A stretch of DNA of 49,300 nucleotides, from IMG/VR virus record IMGVR_UViG_3300044713_000003, positions 1 through 49,300 of that record; one strand, written 5' to 3'. The stretch comes from a virus. This document shows, piece after piece, positions 14,231 to 22,370 of this stretch. The position numbers and the translations under genes are program-made. Within the stretch, counting starts at the first letter, position 1; each line of letters starts with the position of its first letter. The notes under the pieces were generated by a model. That model searched no databases, had not been told where the DNA came from, and was given only the letters and a program-made list of their open reading frames with translations.

Positions 14231-14791
14231 ATGAGCGAACCGATAACAAAAAGTGCAGCATTCAAGCTTCTAAAGTTGGATAGGATGAATCCCGCTGAAA
14301 TAGTTGTTGTTCCGGTTGAGGCTATTAATTGGTTAGGATTGCCGTTTTTTCGCGCAAGAGTATCGGCGTTGAATTCACAAATGAGAATGAACCTAAAGAC
14401 TCACCAGCGGCCCGAAGGCGGCATTGATGTTTGGTACGATCCAAGCGTTAAGAAACTAAACGTGAATCCATCGGTATTGAATTTAATTGATTTGCGCCAA
14501 AAGCATGAGGAATTGACTGCTTCCTACAAAACGAAACAGGATTCAACGGTACTGGATCAAATGTGTATTATCGACGAACAAATTAACGCATTAATTCAAA
14601 CTCTTAAACATGATCCTGCTACCCCAAGGAAGAAACGCGGCAATTCGTTGTATCAACCTTTAGCTGTAATCTTGAAGCATCTACGGTTGAAAGAAAGCGA
14701 ATGGGAATCACTGCCAGGATCGGACAAAACAAAATTGCGAATCAAAGCCGAAATTGAAATTCGAGACAAGCAAAGGATAAACCAATCATGA
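14231..14791 (+). CDS. Unknown early protein, first gene of the rightward operon
   Basis: A 186-residue protein beginning MSEPITKSAAFKLLKLDRMN. It has a beta-rich first third (AEIVVVPVEAINWLGLPF), a helical middle (IDLRQKHEELTASYKTK) and a basic C-terminus (RKKRGNSLYQPL and RIKAEIEIRDKQR). No family recognised. As the first gene after the control-region array it could be a regulator or replication initiator, which is inference from position only. GTG at 14216 would add five residues but lies upstream of the predicted +1. Confidence 0.7.
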   Translation: MSEPITKSAAFKLLKLDRMNPAEIVVVPVEAINWLGLPFFRARVSALNSQMRMNLKTHQRPEGGIDVWYDPSVKKLNVNPSVLNLIDLRQKHEELTASYKTKQDSTVLDQMCIIDEQINALIQTLKHDPATPRKKRGNSLYQPLAVILKHLRLKESEWESLPGSDKTKLRIKAEIEIRDKQRINQS

Positions 14792-15000
14792 CCCAACCTC
14801 TAGCAATCCTAATCACCAAAGCAGATTGGCTTGAACTGAAGCCTTGGGAGCAAGGCTATGTACTCTACATGCAAGCCGCTCACCCAGGAAGCGAATTGAA
14901 GGATTTGGACAATCCTTACCCGCACAATTCTGAAGAGTGGGTTAAGTTTGAGGAAGGTCAACAGTGTGCCTTAAATGACGTTGTGGACGGTGAAGAATAG
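14788..15000 (+). CDS. Unknown small acidic protein
   Basis: A 70-residue protein coupled to the preceding gene by ATGA overlap. Trp-rich and acidic (LITKADWLELKPWEQGYVLY, then EEWVKFEEGQQCALNDVV). The EG-x-x-CA segment recalls short phage proteins of unknown role. Its TAG stop directly abuts the next ATG. Confidence 0.65.
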   Translation: MTQPLAILITKADWLELKPWEQGYVLYMQAAHPGSELKDLDNPYPHNSEEWVKFEEGQQCALNDVVDGEE

Positions 15001-15171
15001 ATGTTAGCACGAACCAAACCATTGCCTCATGGCACATATTCCGGCTATGTTGCTTGGGGTTGCCGTTGCGATCAATGCAGAGCAGCGAATAGCATTTATG
15101 CGAAGGCTTATTACAGGTTGAGGAAATGCCGTTTGAAGCGGAAAAATAAATTAAAAATAGTTGTTGCATAA
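15001..15171 (+). CDS. Cys-rich mini-protein, GCRCxxC family (second copy)
   Basis: A 56-residue protein: HGTYSGYVAWGCRCDQCRAA, then a Tyr/Arg-rich helix and a very basic tail (RLKRKNKLK). It is the same family as the 49-residue protein at 12109-12258: HGT, GCRCxxCxAA and a basic helix all align. Probable zinc-binding nucleic-acid-binding protein. It starts directly after the upstream stop codon. Confidence 0.75.
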   Translation: MLARTKPLPHGTYSGYVAWGCRCDQCRAANSIYAKAYYRLRKCRLKRKNKLKIVVA

Positions 15172-15268
15172 CCTTCAATTCGTGCTATTGTTATTTCAGT
15201 GATTGGTTAAACGCTGATCACAATTGGTGAGCCGGACACCTAAACCGGCACGAATAGAAAGGTTCAAA

Positions 15269-16333
15269 ATGTCACATCAGATTGAAAACAACATGATTGC
15301 ATACCGCAACGAAACGCCTTGGCATGGATTGGGTTTTCAGGTTGATGAAAACGCGACGGGTGCCGATATGCTTCGCGTTGCTGGCTTGAATTGGAAGGTT
15401 CAACGCCGTGCCTTGGCAATGCGCGATTCTGAAGGCAACGGATTGCTAACTGAACAGTTGAACGGTTTCAAGGCCATTGTTCGCAGCGATACGAATATGG
15501 TGTTTGGAATTCCTACAAAGCGGTACGAAGTGGTTCAGAACGAACAAATTGTTGATCTGTTCCGCGAATACTGCGAAGCAGGACATGCCAAGATGGAAAC
15601 GGTTGGAGCGTTGCGGAATGGTGCCGTTGTGTGGGCATTGGCAAAGTTGAACGGTGGAACAGCTTGCACTCTGAAGGGCAATGACAAGATGAACGGTTAC
15701 ATCCTGTTTAGCACTTCGCATGATGGAAGCCTTAGCACAGTTGGGAAAGCTACTTCGGTTAGAGTTGTCTGCCGCAATACAATGTCCGCCGCTCTTAAAG
15801 GTGGAGTTGATTTCAAGGTGAAACATTCAACGAAGTGGACCGCTGAAAAGGCCAACGAAGCTAAGAAAGCATTGGGAATGGCAGCGGAACAGATTCAAGA
15901 ATTCCATGCTGCCGCCGAACGTTTGAGCAACATTCGCATTGACCGGCAAAATCAGATTGAATATATATCCAGGTTGGCGAACGGCAAATGCTTGTTAGCT
16001 GAAACCGAACAAGCTGTTGGAAAAAGAATTCTTAATGAAATCATGCTTAACGCTGAAGTTTCGAGAATTCAAGCAATGAAAAATCCAACAGAAGATTGTC
16101 TCAACCGTGTTGGTAAAGCGATCCTTGAAGCAATTGTCGATTCCCCAGGTTCACAGATGGAATCGGCAAAAAACACCCTTTGGGGGGCAGTCAATGGTGT
16201 TTCTTATTACACGGATCACATTGCTGGTAGAACCCAGGATTCAAGACTCAACAACGCATGGTTTGGGCAGAACGAAGAATTAAAGCGTTCTGCAATGACT
16301 GTTGCTCTTGAAATGGCTGGAGCAAGGGTATAG
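15269..16333 (+). CDS. DUF932 phage/plasmid-like protein
   Basis: A 354-residue member of the DUF932 / TIGR03299 group: the N-terminal TPWHGLGFQVDENATGADML and the central STSHDGSLSTVGKATSVRVV plus CRNTMSAAL segments are characteristic. These proteins are widespread in phages and plasmids, often near replication genes; the biochemical function is unknown. The start at 15269 is chosen for AAAGG upstream. A strong terminator follows at 16368-16399. Confidence 0.85.
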   Translation: MSHQIENNMIAYRNETPWHGLGFQVDENATGADMLRVAGLNWKVQRRALAMRDSEGNGLLTEQLNGFKAIVRSDTNMVFGIPTKRYEVVQNEQIVDLFREYCEAGHAKMETVGALRNGAVVWALAKLNGGTACTLKGNDKMNGYILFSTSHDGSLSTVGKATSVRVVCRNTMSAALKGGVDFKVKHSTKWTAEKANEAKKALGMAAEQIQEFHAAAERLSNIRIDRQNQIEYISRLANGKCLLAETEQAVGKRILNEIMLNAEVSRIQAMKNPTEDCLNRVGKAILEAIVDSPGSQMESAKNTLWGAVNGVSYYTDHIAGRTQDSRLNNAWFGQNEELKRSAMTVALEMAGARV

Positions 16334-16367
16334 AATCAACCTAGTCATAAGTCAGCTTCAGGCAACT

Positions 16368-16399
16368 GGCCCACCTGCTTCTAGGTGGGCCGATTTTTT
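16368..16399 (+). terminator. Rho-independent terminator (plus strand)
   Basis: GGCCCACCT (16368-16376) and AGGTGGGCC (16383-16391), 6-base loop, then GATTTTTT. It ends the first rightward operon. Confidence 0.92.
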
Positions 16400-16506
16400 G
16401 GGTAGGCTAGACCATCACCTAGGTGTCATCGCTAGTTAGTAAAGCGATTTACCTCTACGGGGTTTTTGCTGTGATAAGCTGGAATCCTGCATTGATGATT
16501 GGGACA

Positions 16507-16547
16507 ACCGCCAGTTGCTTGAATACGACTGGCGGTATTTTTTATTT
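16507..16547 (+). terminator. Second plus-strand terminator
   Basis: ACCGCCAGT (16507-16515) and ACTGGCGGT (16528-16536), 12-base loop, then ATTTTTTATTT. Its T run reaches the end of the convergent methyltransferase gene. Two plus-strand terminators in series with about 110 bases between them are noteworthy. Confidence 0.82.
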
Positions 16548-17054
16548 AACGATCTTTCTTTCAACAGTGACGATTGTATCGTTATGCGCGCCCCCATGTG
16601 GAACCAACAACAATTCGATCATTTCGTATCCTCTTGTTAACCCAAAACCCATAGAATTCCATCCAAAACAAATAGCTATACCGTTAGGTTTAAGCATCGC
16701 GTCCAATCCGTCTTTTACAGTTTTATACATCGAAGCAGATTGGGTTTCTTTCATACCAACTTTAATACCTACAGATTGATAAACTTCGCTTATTTGGCGT
16801 GGAGAATAAGGCGGATCAAACAAAACAACATCTGCAATCATAGGAGCATTTTCTAAAAATTTTTCGGCTAATAAATGATATTGGGCTGTTGTATTTGGGT
16901 TAAGGTCGTTAGTAATTGTCGCCCGTTTAGAATTTCTTGCGAAAGGATCAACAATTACTTCTTTATTCTTCAAATATGTATCTAATAATGAAGCAATAGG
17001 AGCAATTGAAAAAGTATCTGCGTTAGGCATTGCCCATTTTCTAGTTATTCTCAT
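16542..17054 (-). CDS. Adenine-specific DNA methyltransferase (orphan, phage type)
   Basis: A 170-residue SAM-dependent methylase. It opens with MRITRKWAMPNADTFSIAPI, continues with IVDPFARNS, the catalytic DPPY motif in LFDPPYSPRQISE, and AICFGWNSMGFG and LLVPHGGAHNDTIVTVE near the end. This arrangement matches a common family of small phage methylases without a partner nuclease, probably used to protect phage DNA. Its ATG overlaps the stop of the primase gene (ATGA). Confidence 0.85.
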   Translation of the reverse strand: MRITRKWAMPNADTFSIAPIASLLDTYLKNKEVIVDPFARNSKRATITNDLNPNTTAQYHLLAEKFLENAPMIADVVLFDPPYSPRQISEVYQSVGIKVGMKETQSASMYKTVKDGLDAMLKPNGIAICFGWNSMGFGLTRGYEMIELLLVPHGGAHNDTIVTVERKIVK

Positions 17055-19378
17055 TTCACCACCAAACTTTCAATATCCCGAATGTAGTACGCAATCCCGC
17101 GTCTTGGAGAATCCTTAATTTTGCCCATATCTATCTTTTCCAGGATACCGTTATCTACAAACTCTTGAATGATATTCTTGAATGCTAGGAGCGGGTTGCG
17201 ATCTTTTCTGAATCCTGTATGCTTAGTAACATTCAATTGAATATAACGGTGAGTCACAATCTTAACATCGTACATTGGTTTGTTGATTCCAAATGAAGTA
17301 GAGTAAGCCTCTTTATATCCACTCTTCCAATATGCCTTCAGGCAACGCATTACCAACAATCTTTGCTCAGTTGTGTAATTGATTTCTCCAACTCGCCCCG
17401 CTTCAAATCTTGCAGCAACAGCGGCTATACCATGCACGATAAATGCTCTTGCCCATCTAACGCATTCAACAGTCATAACCGGATTATCTGGATTGATTCC
17501 AACTGCTACCAATGCAGCAAGACGCAACAAGCGAAGATGTGCTCTTGAATACAACTTACCTTCTGCCGAGTCACGATCTATAAATGCCATTTCGTAACAC
17601 TCTTGCATAAACTTCATGTGTTCGGCATTCGCATCGGGTGTTTCTTGAACATCAACCTTACCGTTGATTTGACCTAACTGCATGGCGCGTTTTGCTAATC
17701 CTACTAACTTATCCACCAGAATAGGACTAGGGGCAATCGAACCGTGATTTTTGTTAAATTCAGTTCTGGCCCCGGTAGCTTCAACAACCATAAACCTTGA
17801 CACTAATCCTTCTTCAACATTTTCTTCGTCTAATGCTTTGTAGAATGTATCTGGAGTTGCGTCACCATAAATAGTAAACGCTGGTGCCGGAATTGGGTGA
17901 ACGTCTTTTGTCTTGTCACTATAGATCGATCCTCTAACAACTTGACCGTGACCGGATTTTGTATATAGATCAAGTAACAATGCTCTTAACTGCGTTTCAT
18001 TCGCCTTCGCATACTTCGCTGTTAACTTCTGCATCCAAAACCCAACTTCACCTTTGTAGGAAATGAAGCAAGGGGAAACGGTTGATAGGTGTTTAACTAA
18101 TGCTTGCGGCGAAGCTATTTCAGCCGGTCCTATGAATTGTTCAAATGGCGGAAACTTATCAATTATATATCTCGACAACTGTTCCATTCCACTAGCGGCC
18201 CCTTCTTTTCCCCCGGCAGTTGGTGCAAGAATAGCTATGTAATGATTTAAGCCAGTTTTGGATATGTTATAAGCTTTACCTACAATTCCAGCTAAGTAAC
18301 CAATAGCAGCGGAAATGGCAATTTCCTTAACTGGCCTAACTGCATTTTGATAAATGAATTTCGCAACTTCCCCGACCATTCCAGGCGGCAACTCATCAAA
18401 GCTAAATTCTGTTAGCTCTTGCTTGATGAACTCCGGTAACTGTTCCGTAAGTTGGTGTTTCACGGAATGAGACTGCATGATAGGAACGCTGAGAGCTAAT
18501 TTATTAGCTTCATTCACTTTGTCTTTAACTATCGCTTCCAACTCTGCAAAGTAAATTGGCGGATTCTTCTGATCAAATGCTTTAGTTATCAATCCATAAT
18601 TTTCATGGAATAGATAGTCTCTCTTACCTTTGCGCTTGCGTTTTGGTGAGTTCAAAAACAATGGTGAGTTATAAAAGATTCGAGCAACTTGTTTTTTGCT
18701 ATCCGTATAGAAAGCAACGATATTGAGAAATGCTAAATCAGCTTCGGATTGCGAAGGATAGTTATGTTCCTGCCACTTTCCAAGATACAACGCTTGAAAC
18801 AATTCCCCGTTGGATGCAAATGCCGCTTGCTTTATAACTGCTTCGTCAGTTTGCATTTCAACGGGTTCAATTGATTTATGGTGCCCGTTCTGCCGTCGTT
18901 CCAGGGATTGCCATAATTCAACTAATAGTTCTTGCCGTTCGTTTATAGGTTCGTCGTTTATACTGTTGCCGGTTATGGTCAAAAATCTTGAATGTGGATA
19001 TATTTCATAAAACAACTTGGATTCTTTTCTGCCAGTTTCAACTTGCCCCTTCAACCAAATATGAACGCCGCCCGAAGGTGATAGCTCAGAATAGCTATTG
19101 AAGGTTTCATAAATTTGCTTGTGAAGATTTACTACTTGGGGATCAAATGTTTTGTACGTATCTAAATCAATAACTGTAAATGGATCATTTTGAGTTAATA
19201 CAAAACCCAGGGTAAGAAATCTATTGCACATGATACAAGCATTGGCAACTTCGTAAGAACTCCACGTTGACGGATCATTAACCGCTGCTCTTTGGCCGGT
19301 TTTCGGATCAAGCGGTATCTTATCGGCAACGTAACAAACAACCCATTGCGGATAGGCCGCAAGTTCATCAATGAACAT
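17051..19378 (-). CDS. Primase-polymerase fused to DUF3987-like helicase
   Basis: A 775-residue replication protein. The N-terminal third is an archaeo-eukaryotic-type primase (PrimPol): VIDLDTY near residue 70 gives the metal-binding D-x-D, and SPSGGVHIWLKG near 105 the second motif. The central and C-terminal part contains a P-loop APTAGGKE near residue 380 and a domain resembling DUF3987 helicase-like ATPases. It likely primes and unwinds DNA at the phage fork. It is encoded against the direction of the other replication genes, coupled to a methylase downstream and a small DNA-binding protein upstream. Confidence 0.85.
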   Translation of the reverse strand: MFIDELAAYPQWVVCYVADKIPLDPKTGQRAAVNDPSTWSSYEVANACIMCNRFLTLGFVLTQNDPFTVIDLDTYKTFDPQVVNLHKQIYETFNSYSELSPSGGVHIWLKGQVETGRKESKLFYEIYPHSRFLTITGNSINDEPINERQELLVELWQSLERRQNGHHKSIEPVEMQTDEAVIKQAAFASNGELFQALYLGKWQEHNYPSQSEADLAFLNIVAFYTDSKKQVARIFYNSPLFLNSPKRKRKGKRDYLFHENYGLITKAFDQKNPPIYFAELEAIVKDKVNEANKLALSVPIMQSHSVKHQLTEQLPEFIKQELTEFSFDELPPGMVGEVAKFIYQNAVRPVKEIAISAAIGYLAGIVGKAYNISKTGLNHYIAILAPTAGGKEGAASGMEQLSRYIIDKFPPFEQFIGPAEIASPQALVKHLSTVSPCFISYKGEVGFWMQKLTAKYAKANETQLRALLLDLYTKSGHGQVVRGSIYSDKTKDVHPIPAPAFTIYGDATPDTFYKALDEENVEEGLVSRFMVVEATGARTEFNKNHGSIAPSPILVDKLVGLAKRAMQLGQINGKVDVQETPDANAEHMKFMQECYEMAFIDRDSAEGKLYSRAHLRLLRLAALVAVGINPDNPVMTVECVRWARAFIVHGIAAVAARFEAGRVGEINYTTEQRLLVMRCLKAYWKSGYKEAYSTSFGINKPMYDVKIVTHRYIQLNVTKHTGFRKDRNPLLAFKNIIQEFVDNGILEKIDMGKIKDSPRRGIAYYIRDIESLVVK

Positions 19379-19387
19379 TTGCGGTTC

Positions 19388-19570
19388 CTATTGTTGATCT
19401 TGGGAAACGTCTGTTGTTGGAATTGAACCAGTACGAATTAAAAATCTGATTGTTGAAGCCTTAGAAACAAAATTCACTTTTAGATGATCACGAAGTTTTC
19501 GTTGAAGAGTATCTAATTGCGAATTTTCATCGGGCGGAAGGTCTACGCGGATCGATGCAGGTTTGCTCAT
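19388..19570 (-). CDS. Small probable ribbon-helix-helix DNA-binding protein
   Basis: A 60-residue protein: a short strand ASIRVDLPPDEN, then LDTLQRKLRDHLKVN and a second helix ASTIRFLIRTGSI, the pattern of Arc/CopG-type repressors. It has an AAGG ribosome site. It lies just upstream of the primase gene and next to the divergent promoter at 19632, so autoregulation or control of the replication operon is plausible. Fold assignment is by pattern only. Confidence 0.6.
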   Translation of the reverse strand: MSKPASIRVDLPPDENSQLDTLQRKLRDHLKVNFVSKASTIRFLIRTGSIPTTDVSQDQQ

Positions 19571-19631
19571 GAGTTTGAACCTTACTCCACCGCCCCGGTA
19601 AGAATCAACATTTTCTATGCAAAGAAATTTC

Positions 19632-19668
19632 TTGACACGTCCCGGCCTTCGGTACTAGGGTTGCATCT
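19632..19668 (+). promoter_or_regulatory. Promoter of the replication operon, leaderless
   Basis: TTGACA (19632-19637), 18-bp spacer, TAGGGT (19656-19661), then 7 bases to ATG 19669. No ribosome site precedes the ATG, consistent with a leaderless transcript. Confidence 0.65.
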
Positions 19669-20082
19669 ATGTCGCTCACCCAGGATCAACTAAATCTATT
19701 GGCCGAATGGAGTTCGGCAAAAACATTAGCGGCACTTCAGTATCAAATTGAATCAACGTTACGCGATAGAATTGTAAAAGAGTTTTTTACTGGCAAGGAA
19801 TCAGGATCAGAAACAATTGAAGTCATAAACGGATGGAAATTGGAAGCAACCAACAAATTAGATTATAAGTTAGATAACAACGAAGGCCAAGTTCTAGCAG
19901 TTGACGCATTAATTGATCGTGAGTTATCCGCAAAACTCATTAAATGGAAACCAGAATTATCAATTTCTACCTACAAACAATTAGATGCCGCAACCCAGGG
20001 ATTGTTTAATGGTTGCTTGACAATCAAACCGGCAAAGCCAATGCTGAAATTAATACCGCCGAAGACGGAGGAAATCAAATGA
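19669..20082 (+). CDS. Conserved phage protein of unknown function, first gene of replication operon
   Basis: A 137-residue protein. The pattern is an N-terminal helix, a strand GWKLEATNKLDYKLD, then LIKWKPELSISTYKQLD and a closing LTIKPAKPMLKLIPPK. This resembles small proteins often found immediately upstream of phage Sak4-like ATPases and SSBs. The role is unknown; the location suggests replication or recombination. The stop overlaps the next ATG. Confidence 0.7.
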   Translation: MSLTQDQLNLLAEWSSAKTLAALQYQIESTLRDRIVKEFFTGKESGSETIEVINGWKLEATNKLDYKLDNNEGQVLAVDALIDRELSAKLIKWKPELSISTYKQLDAATQGLFNGCLTIKPAKPMLKLIPPKTEEIK

Positions 20083-20267
20083 TCATAACCAATCAAGGTA
20101 TATATGGCAGATGCGATTGTGGTAACGATGTTTTCATATCTGCCGTAGTTGGATTGGGTGATTTACGAATTGATTGTATTCAATGTCAGAAGCAAATTTT
20201 TCTACACATTCGAGTACAACCCAGGAAGGAAACCCCAATATGCCAGGAATTAAAACTGGAATCATAA
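20079..20267 (+). CDS. Zinc-ribbon-like mini-protein
   Basis: A 62-residue protein with two Cys pairs (GRCDCGNDVF and CIQCQKQIF) in a beta-rich context, the layout of a small zinc ribbon. ATG 20079 has GGAGG upstream and overlaps the previous stop. Nucleic-acid binding is likely but unproven. Confidence 0.65.
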   Translation: MIITNQGIYGRCDCGNDVFISAVVGLGDLRIDCIQCQKQIFLHIRVQPRKETPICQELKLES

Positions 20268-20344
20268 CGCTTCTGAAGGTTGTTGCAATCTGCATTGTTG
20301 TATTCATTCTCGTTGCAATCTTTGTAATTGGCATAACGGGGTAG
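20240..20344 (+). CDS. Tiny membrane protein (34 residues)
   Basis: Starts at ATG 20240 with AGGAAGG upstream, overlapping the end of the zinc-ribbon gene. The protein is essentially one membrane span (VVAICIVVFILVAIFVIGI). A similar 35-residue membrane protein is encoded at 27190-27297 in the same operon. Unknown function. Confidence 0.6.
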   Translation: MPGIKTGIITLLKVVAICIVVFILVAIFVIGITG

Positions 20345-20346
20345 CG

Positions 20347-20568
20347 ATGGAATACGAAGTTAAACAACACGAATTGGATTGGTGCGTTCTAGTTTATGAA
20401 ACTAAACAGAACCGCCGTGAATTGATTGGCGAAGTGGCGTTCAAGTATCCACTTCCAAATGCAAAGCAACTTGCAACAGAATATGCCGAACTAATGACTT
20501 GTTTAACTGCCGGTTCAGCGCAAATTCAAATATTGGGGGCAAGACTTGCAAATACAGAACACAAATAA
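20347..20568 (+). CDS. Unknown small protein upstream of the Sak4-like ATPase
   Basis: A 73-residue protein (MEYEVKQHELDWCVLVYETK at the start) with alternating strand pattern followed by helices. It overlaps the start of the ATPase gene by 23 bases. No family recognised. Confidence 0.6.
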   Translation: MEYEVKQHELDWCVLVYETKQNRRELIGEVAFKYPLPNAKQLATEYAELMTCLTAGSAQIQILGARLANTEHK

Positions 20569-21211
20569 AATCAGCGCCAAAGATGGGATTAAAGCATTGG
20601 TATATGGCCCATCTGGTGTTGGTAAAACTCGCCTTGCAATCACTGCTGAAAAGCCTTTTATCTTTTCTGCTGAAAAAGGTTTACTTTCATTGAAGTCTTA
20701 TAACATACCTTATATTGATATATCCAGTTATGCTCAAATGATTGAAGCCTACAAATGGTTTGTAGGAAGCAATGAAGCAAAATATGTCGGAACGCTGTTT
20801 CTTGATTCGCTAACGGAAATTGCTCAAGTAATATTAGGCGAAGAGCAGAAGGCCAATAAAGACCCCAGGAAAGCTTATATGGCAATGCAAACTTCTGTTT
20901 ATGAACTCATTCGCAATTTTAGAGATATGAAGGGACGTAACATTGTTTTGATCTGTTGGGAACAAATGATTGAATACGGATTGTCAAAAAAGGCTTGTCC
21001 TGTAATTCCTTCGGAAAAACTTTTGGCGGCATTGCCGTATTTTTGGGATTTGGTATTACATCACCATCACGGCAGAACAGCACAAGGTTTAGTTTATCAA
21101 GCGTTCCATACCAAAGACTGTGACTGGTGGACCGCAAAGGATAGGGGCGGCAAACTTGACGAAATTGAAGAGCCTAATCTGACAAAACTATTCGTCAAAG
21201 CCGCTTCTTAG
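20546..21211 (+). CDS. Sak4-like RecA-fold ATPase (single-strand annealing/recombination)
   Basis: A 221-residue P-loop ATPase with ALVYGPSGVGKTRLAI (Walker A) near residue 20 and YVGTLFLDSLTEIAQ as Walker B near 85. The compact size and position before a DUF669 SSB and a Cas4-like nuclease are typical of phage Sak4 / AAA_24 recombination modules, which help anneal single strands with the SSB partner. The gene starts with TTG at 20546, overlapping the previous gene. Confidence 0.82.
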   Translation: MQIQNTNKISAKDGIKALVYGPSGVGKTRLAITAEKPFIFSAEKGLLSLKSYNIPYIDISSYAQMIEAYKWFVGSNEAKYVGTLFLDSLTEIAQVILGEEQKANKDPRKAYMAMQTSVYELIRNFRDMKGRNIVLICWEQMIEYGLSKKACPVIPSEKLLAALPYFWDLVLHHHHGRTAQGLVYQAFHTKDCDWWTAKDRGGKLDEIEEPNLTKLFVKAAS

Positions 21212-21218
21212 GATCAAA

Positions 21219-22370
21219 ATGGAATTGGATAACAACATACCGATTATTGGCCCCGAAACGCCGCCGCATTTGAAAGAAAAGAATCGTGCTTATTATGAGG
21301 CAAATAGCGAAAAACTGAAACATAATCAAGTCCAATATCGCATCGATAATCATGAATCTGTAAATGAAAAACAACAACAATTTCGTAAGCGAAATCCAAA
21401 CTACGCAAGCAATCAGAATAAACAGTCGCGCAAAAGAAATCGTCAACGTTACCGCGAATTGCATTTGAAAAGAATGTTTGGGTTGACTCTTGAAAGATTT
21501 GATGAAATTTTTGCATCGCAAGGATACGGTTGCGCGATATGCGGAGCTAAAGAACCAGGAGGCAAAAGAACATGGTGTGTTGATCACTGTCATAAAACAA
21601 AGAAAGTAAGAGGAATTCTTTGTTTAACCTGCAACGTAGCGTTAGGTGCGTTTCGAGATAATCCAATTTCGTTATGTGCTGCGCTCTATTACTTGAATCT
21701 TCATGGAGAGAATGAAATGGAACTTCGATTTAACGCATACGAACACGATCCAACACAAGGGGGTTCAATCTGTTTTCCTCTTGGGGATTACAAACTCGAA
21801 ATAACAGCGGTTGAACCCAAACCAGTAAAAGACAATCCCGCCGCTGGTTACCTTGAAATTTCACTAACTGTTCTTGAAGGCGATTTGCGGGGAATGGTTC
21901 AGAAGGATCGTTTGAACATTTTCAACCCAAACGAAACGGCAAAACGAATTGCCTATCAAAATTTGGCCGCTTACGCTTTTGCTATTGAACGGCCATATCT
22001 GCAAATGACTGAGCAAATGGTTGGGGGAAGATTGATTGCAACTATCGGCCCCCAAACGGAACGTCCTGAATATTCTGAAGTGAAGGTTATCAAGTGCAAA
22101 GATGGATCATTGCCAACCAACACTCAGAAACAACAGGGACCATCAACCCAGGCGCAACCCCCGGCCCCGCAAATGCCGCCCCCTGCCGCCGCTGGTGCCC
22201 CGCCTTGGGGTTCGCCCCCGGCAACGCAACAGGCCCCGCCGGCGGCCCCGCCTTGGGGTGGTAACGCACCGGCCCCCGCTGCCCCTGCTCCGGCCCAAAC
22301 CGCTCCACCTTGGGGAAGTGCCCCGGTAACCGCTGCCGGTCCTGCCGCTGCCCCACCTTGGGCACGATAG
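21219..22370 (+). CDS. Fusion: HNH endonuclease VII-like domain + DUF669-type SSB
   Basis: One frame of 383 residues holds two proteins. Residues 1-166 are a recombination endonuclease VII-type HNH nuclease: basic N-terminal helices, CAICGAKEPGGKRTWCVDHC and RGILCLTCN give the zinc and His-metal motif. Residue 167 is a Met (21717) opening a DUF669-like single-strand binding protein (ELRFNAYEHDPTQGGS, VQKDRLNIFNPNETAKRIAY), with GGAGAG just upstream as its own ribosome site. The tail is Pro/Ala rich with four PPW motifs and ends PPWAR. The SSB may be made both fused and alone. The nuclease looks like an invading homing gene that lost its stop codon. Confidence 0.85.
   Translation: MELDNNIPIIGPETPPHLKEKNRAYYEANSEKLKHNQVQYRIDNHESVNEKQQQFRKRNPNYASNQNKQSRKRNRQRYRELHLKRMFGLTLERFDEIFASQGYGCAICGAKEPGGKRTWCVDHCHKTKKVRGILCLTCNVALGAFRDNPISLCAALYYLNLHGENEMELRFNAYEHDPTQGGSICFPLGDYKLEITAVEPKPVKDNPAAGYLEISLTVLEGDLRGMVQKDRLNIFNPNETAKRIAYQNLAAYAFAIERPYLQMTEQMVGGRLIATIGPQTERPEYSEVKVIKCKDGSLPTNTQKQQGPSTQAQPPAPQMPPPAAAGAPPWGSPPATQQAPPAAPPWGGNAPAPAAPAPAQTAPPWGSAPVTAAGPAAAPPWAR

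Noticed and set aside
16423-16779. Plus-strand frame starting at 16423
   Set aside because: It runs through a terminator and then antisense through the methylase, whose motifs are unambiguous.
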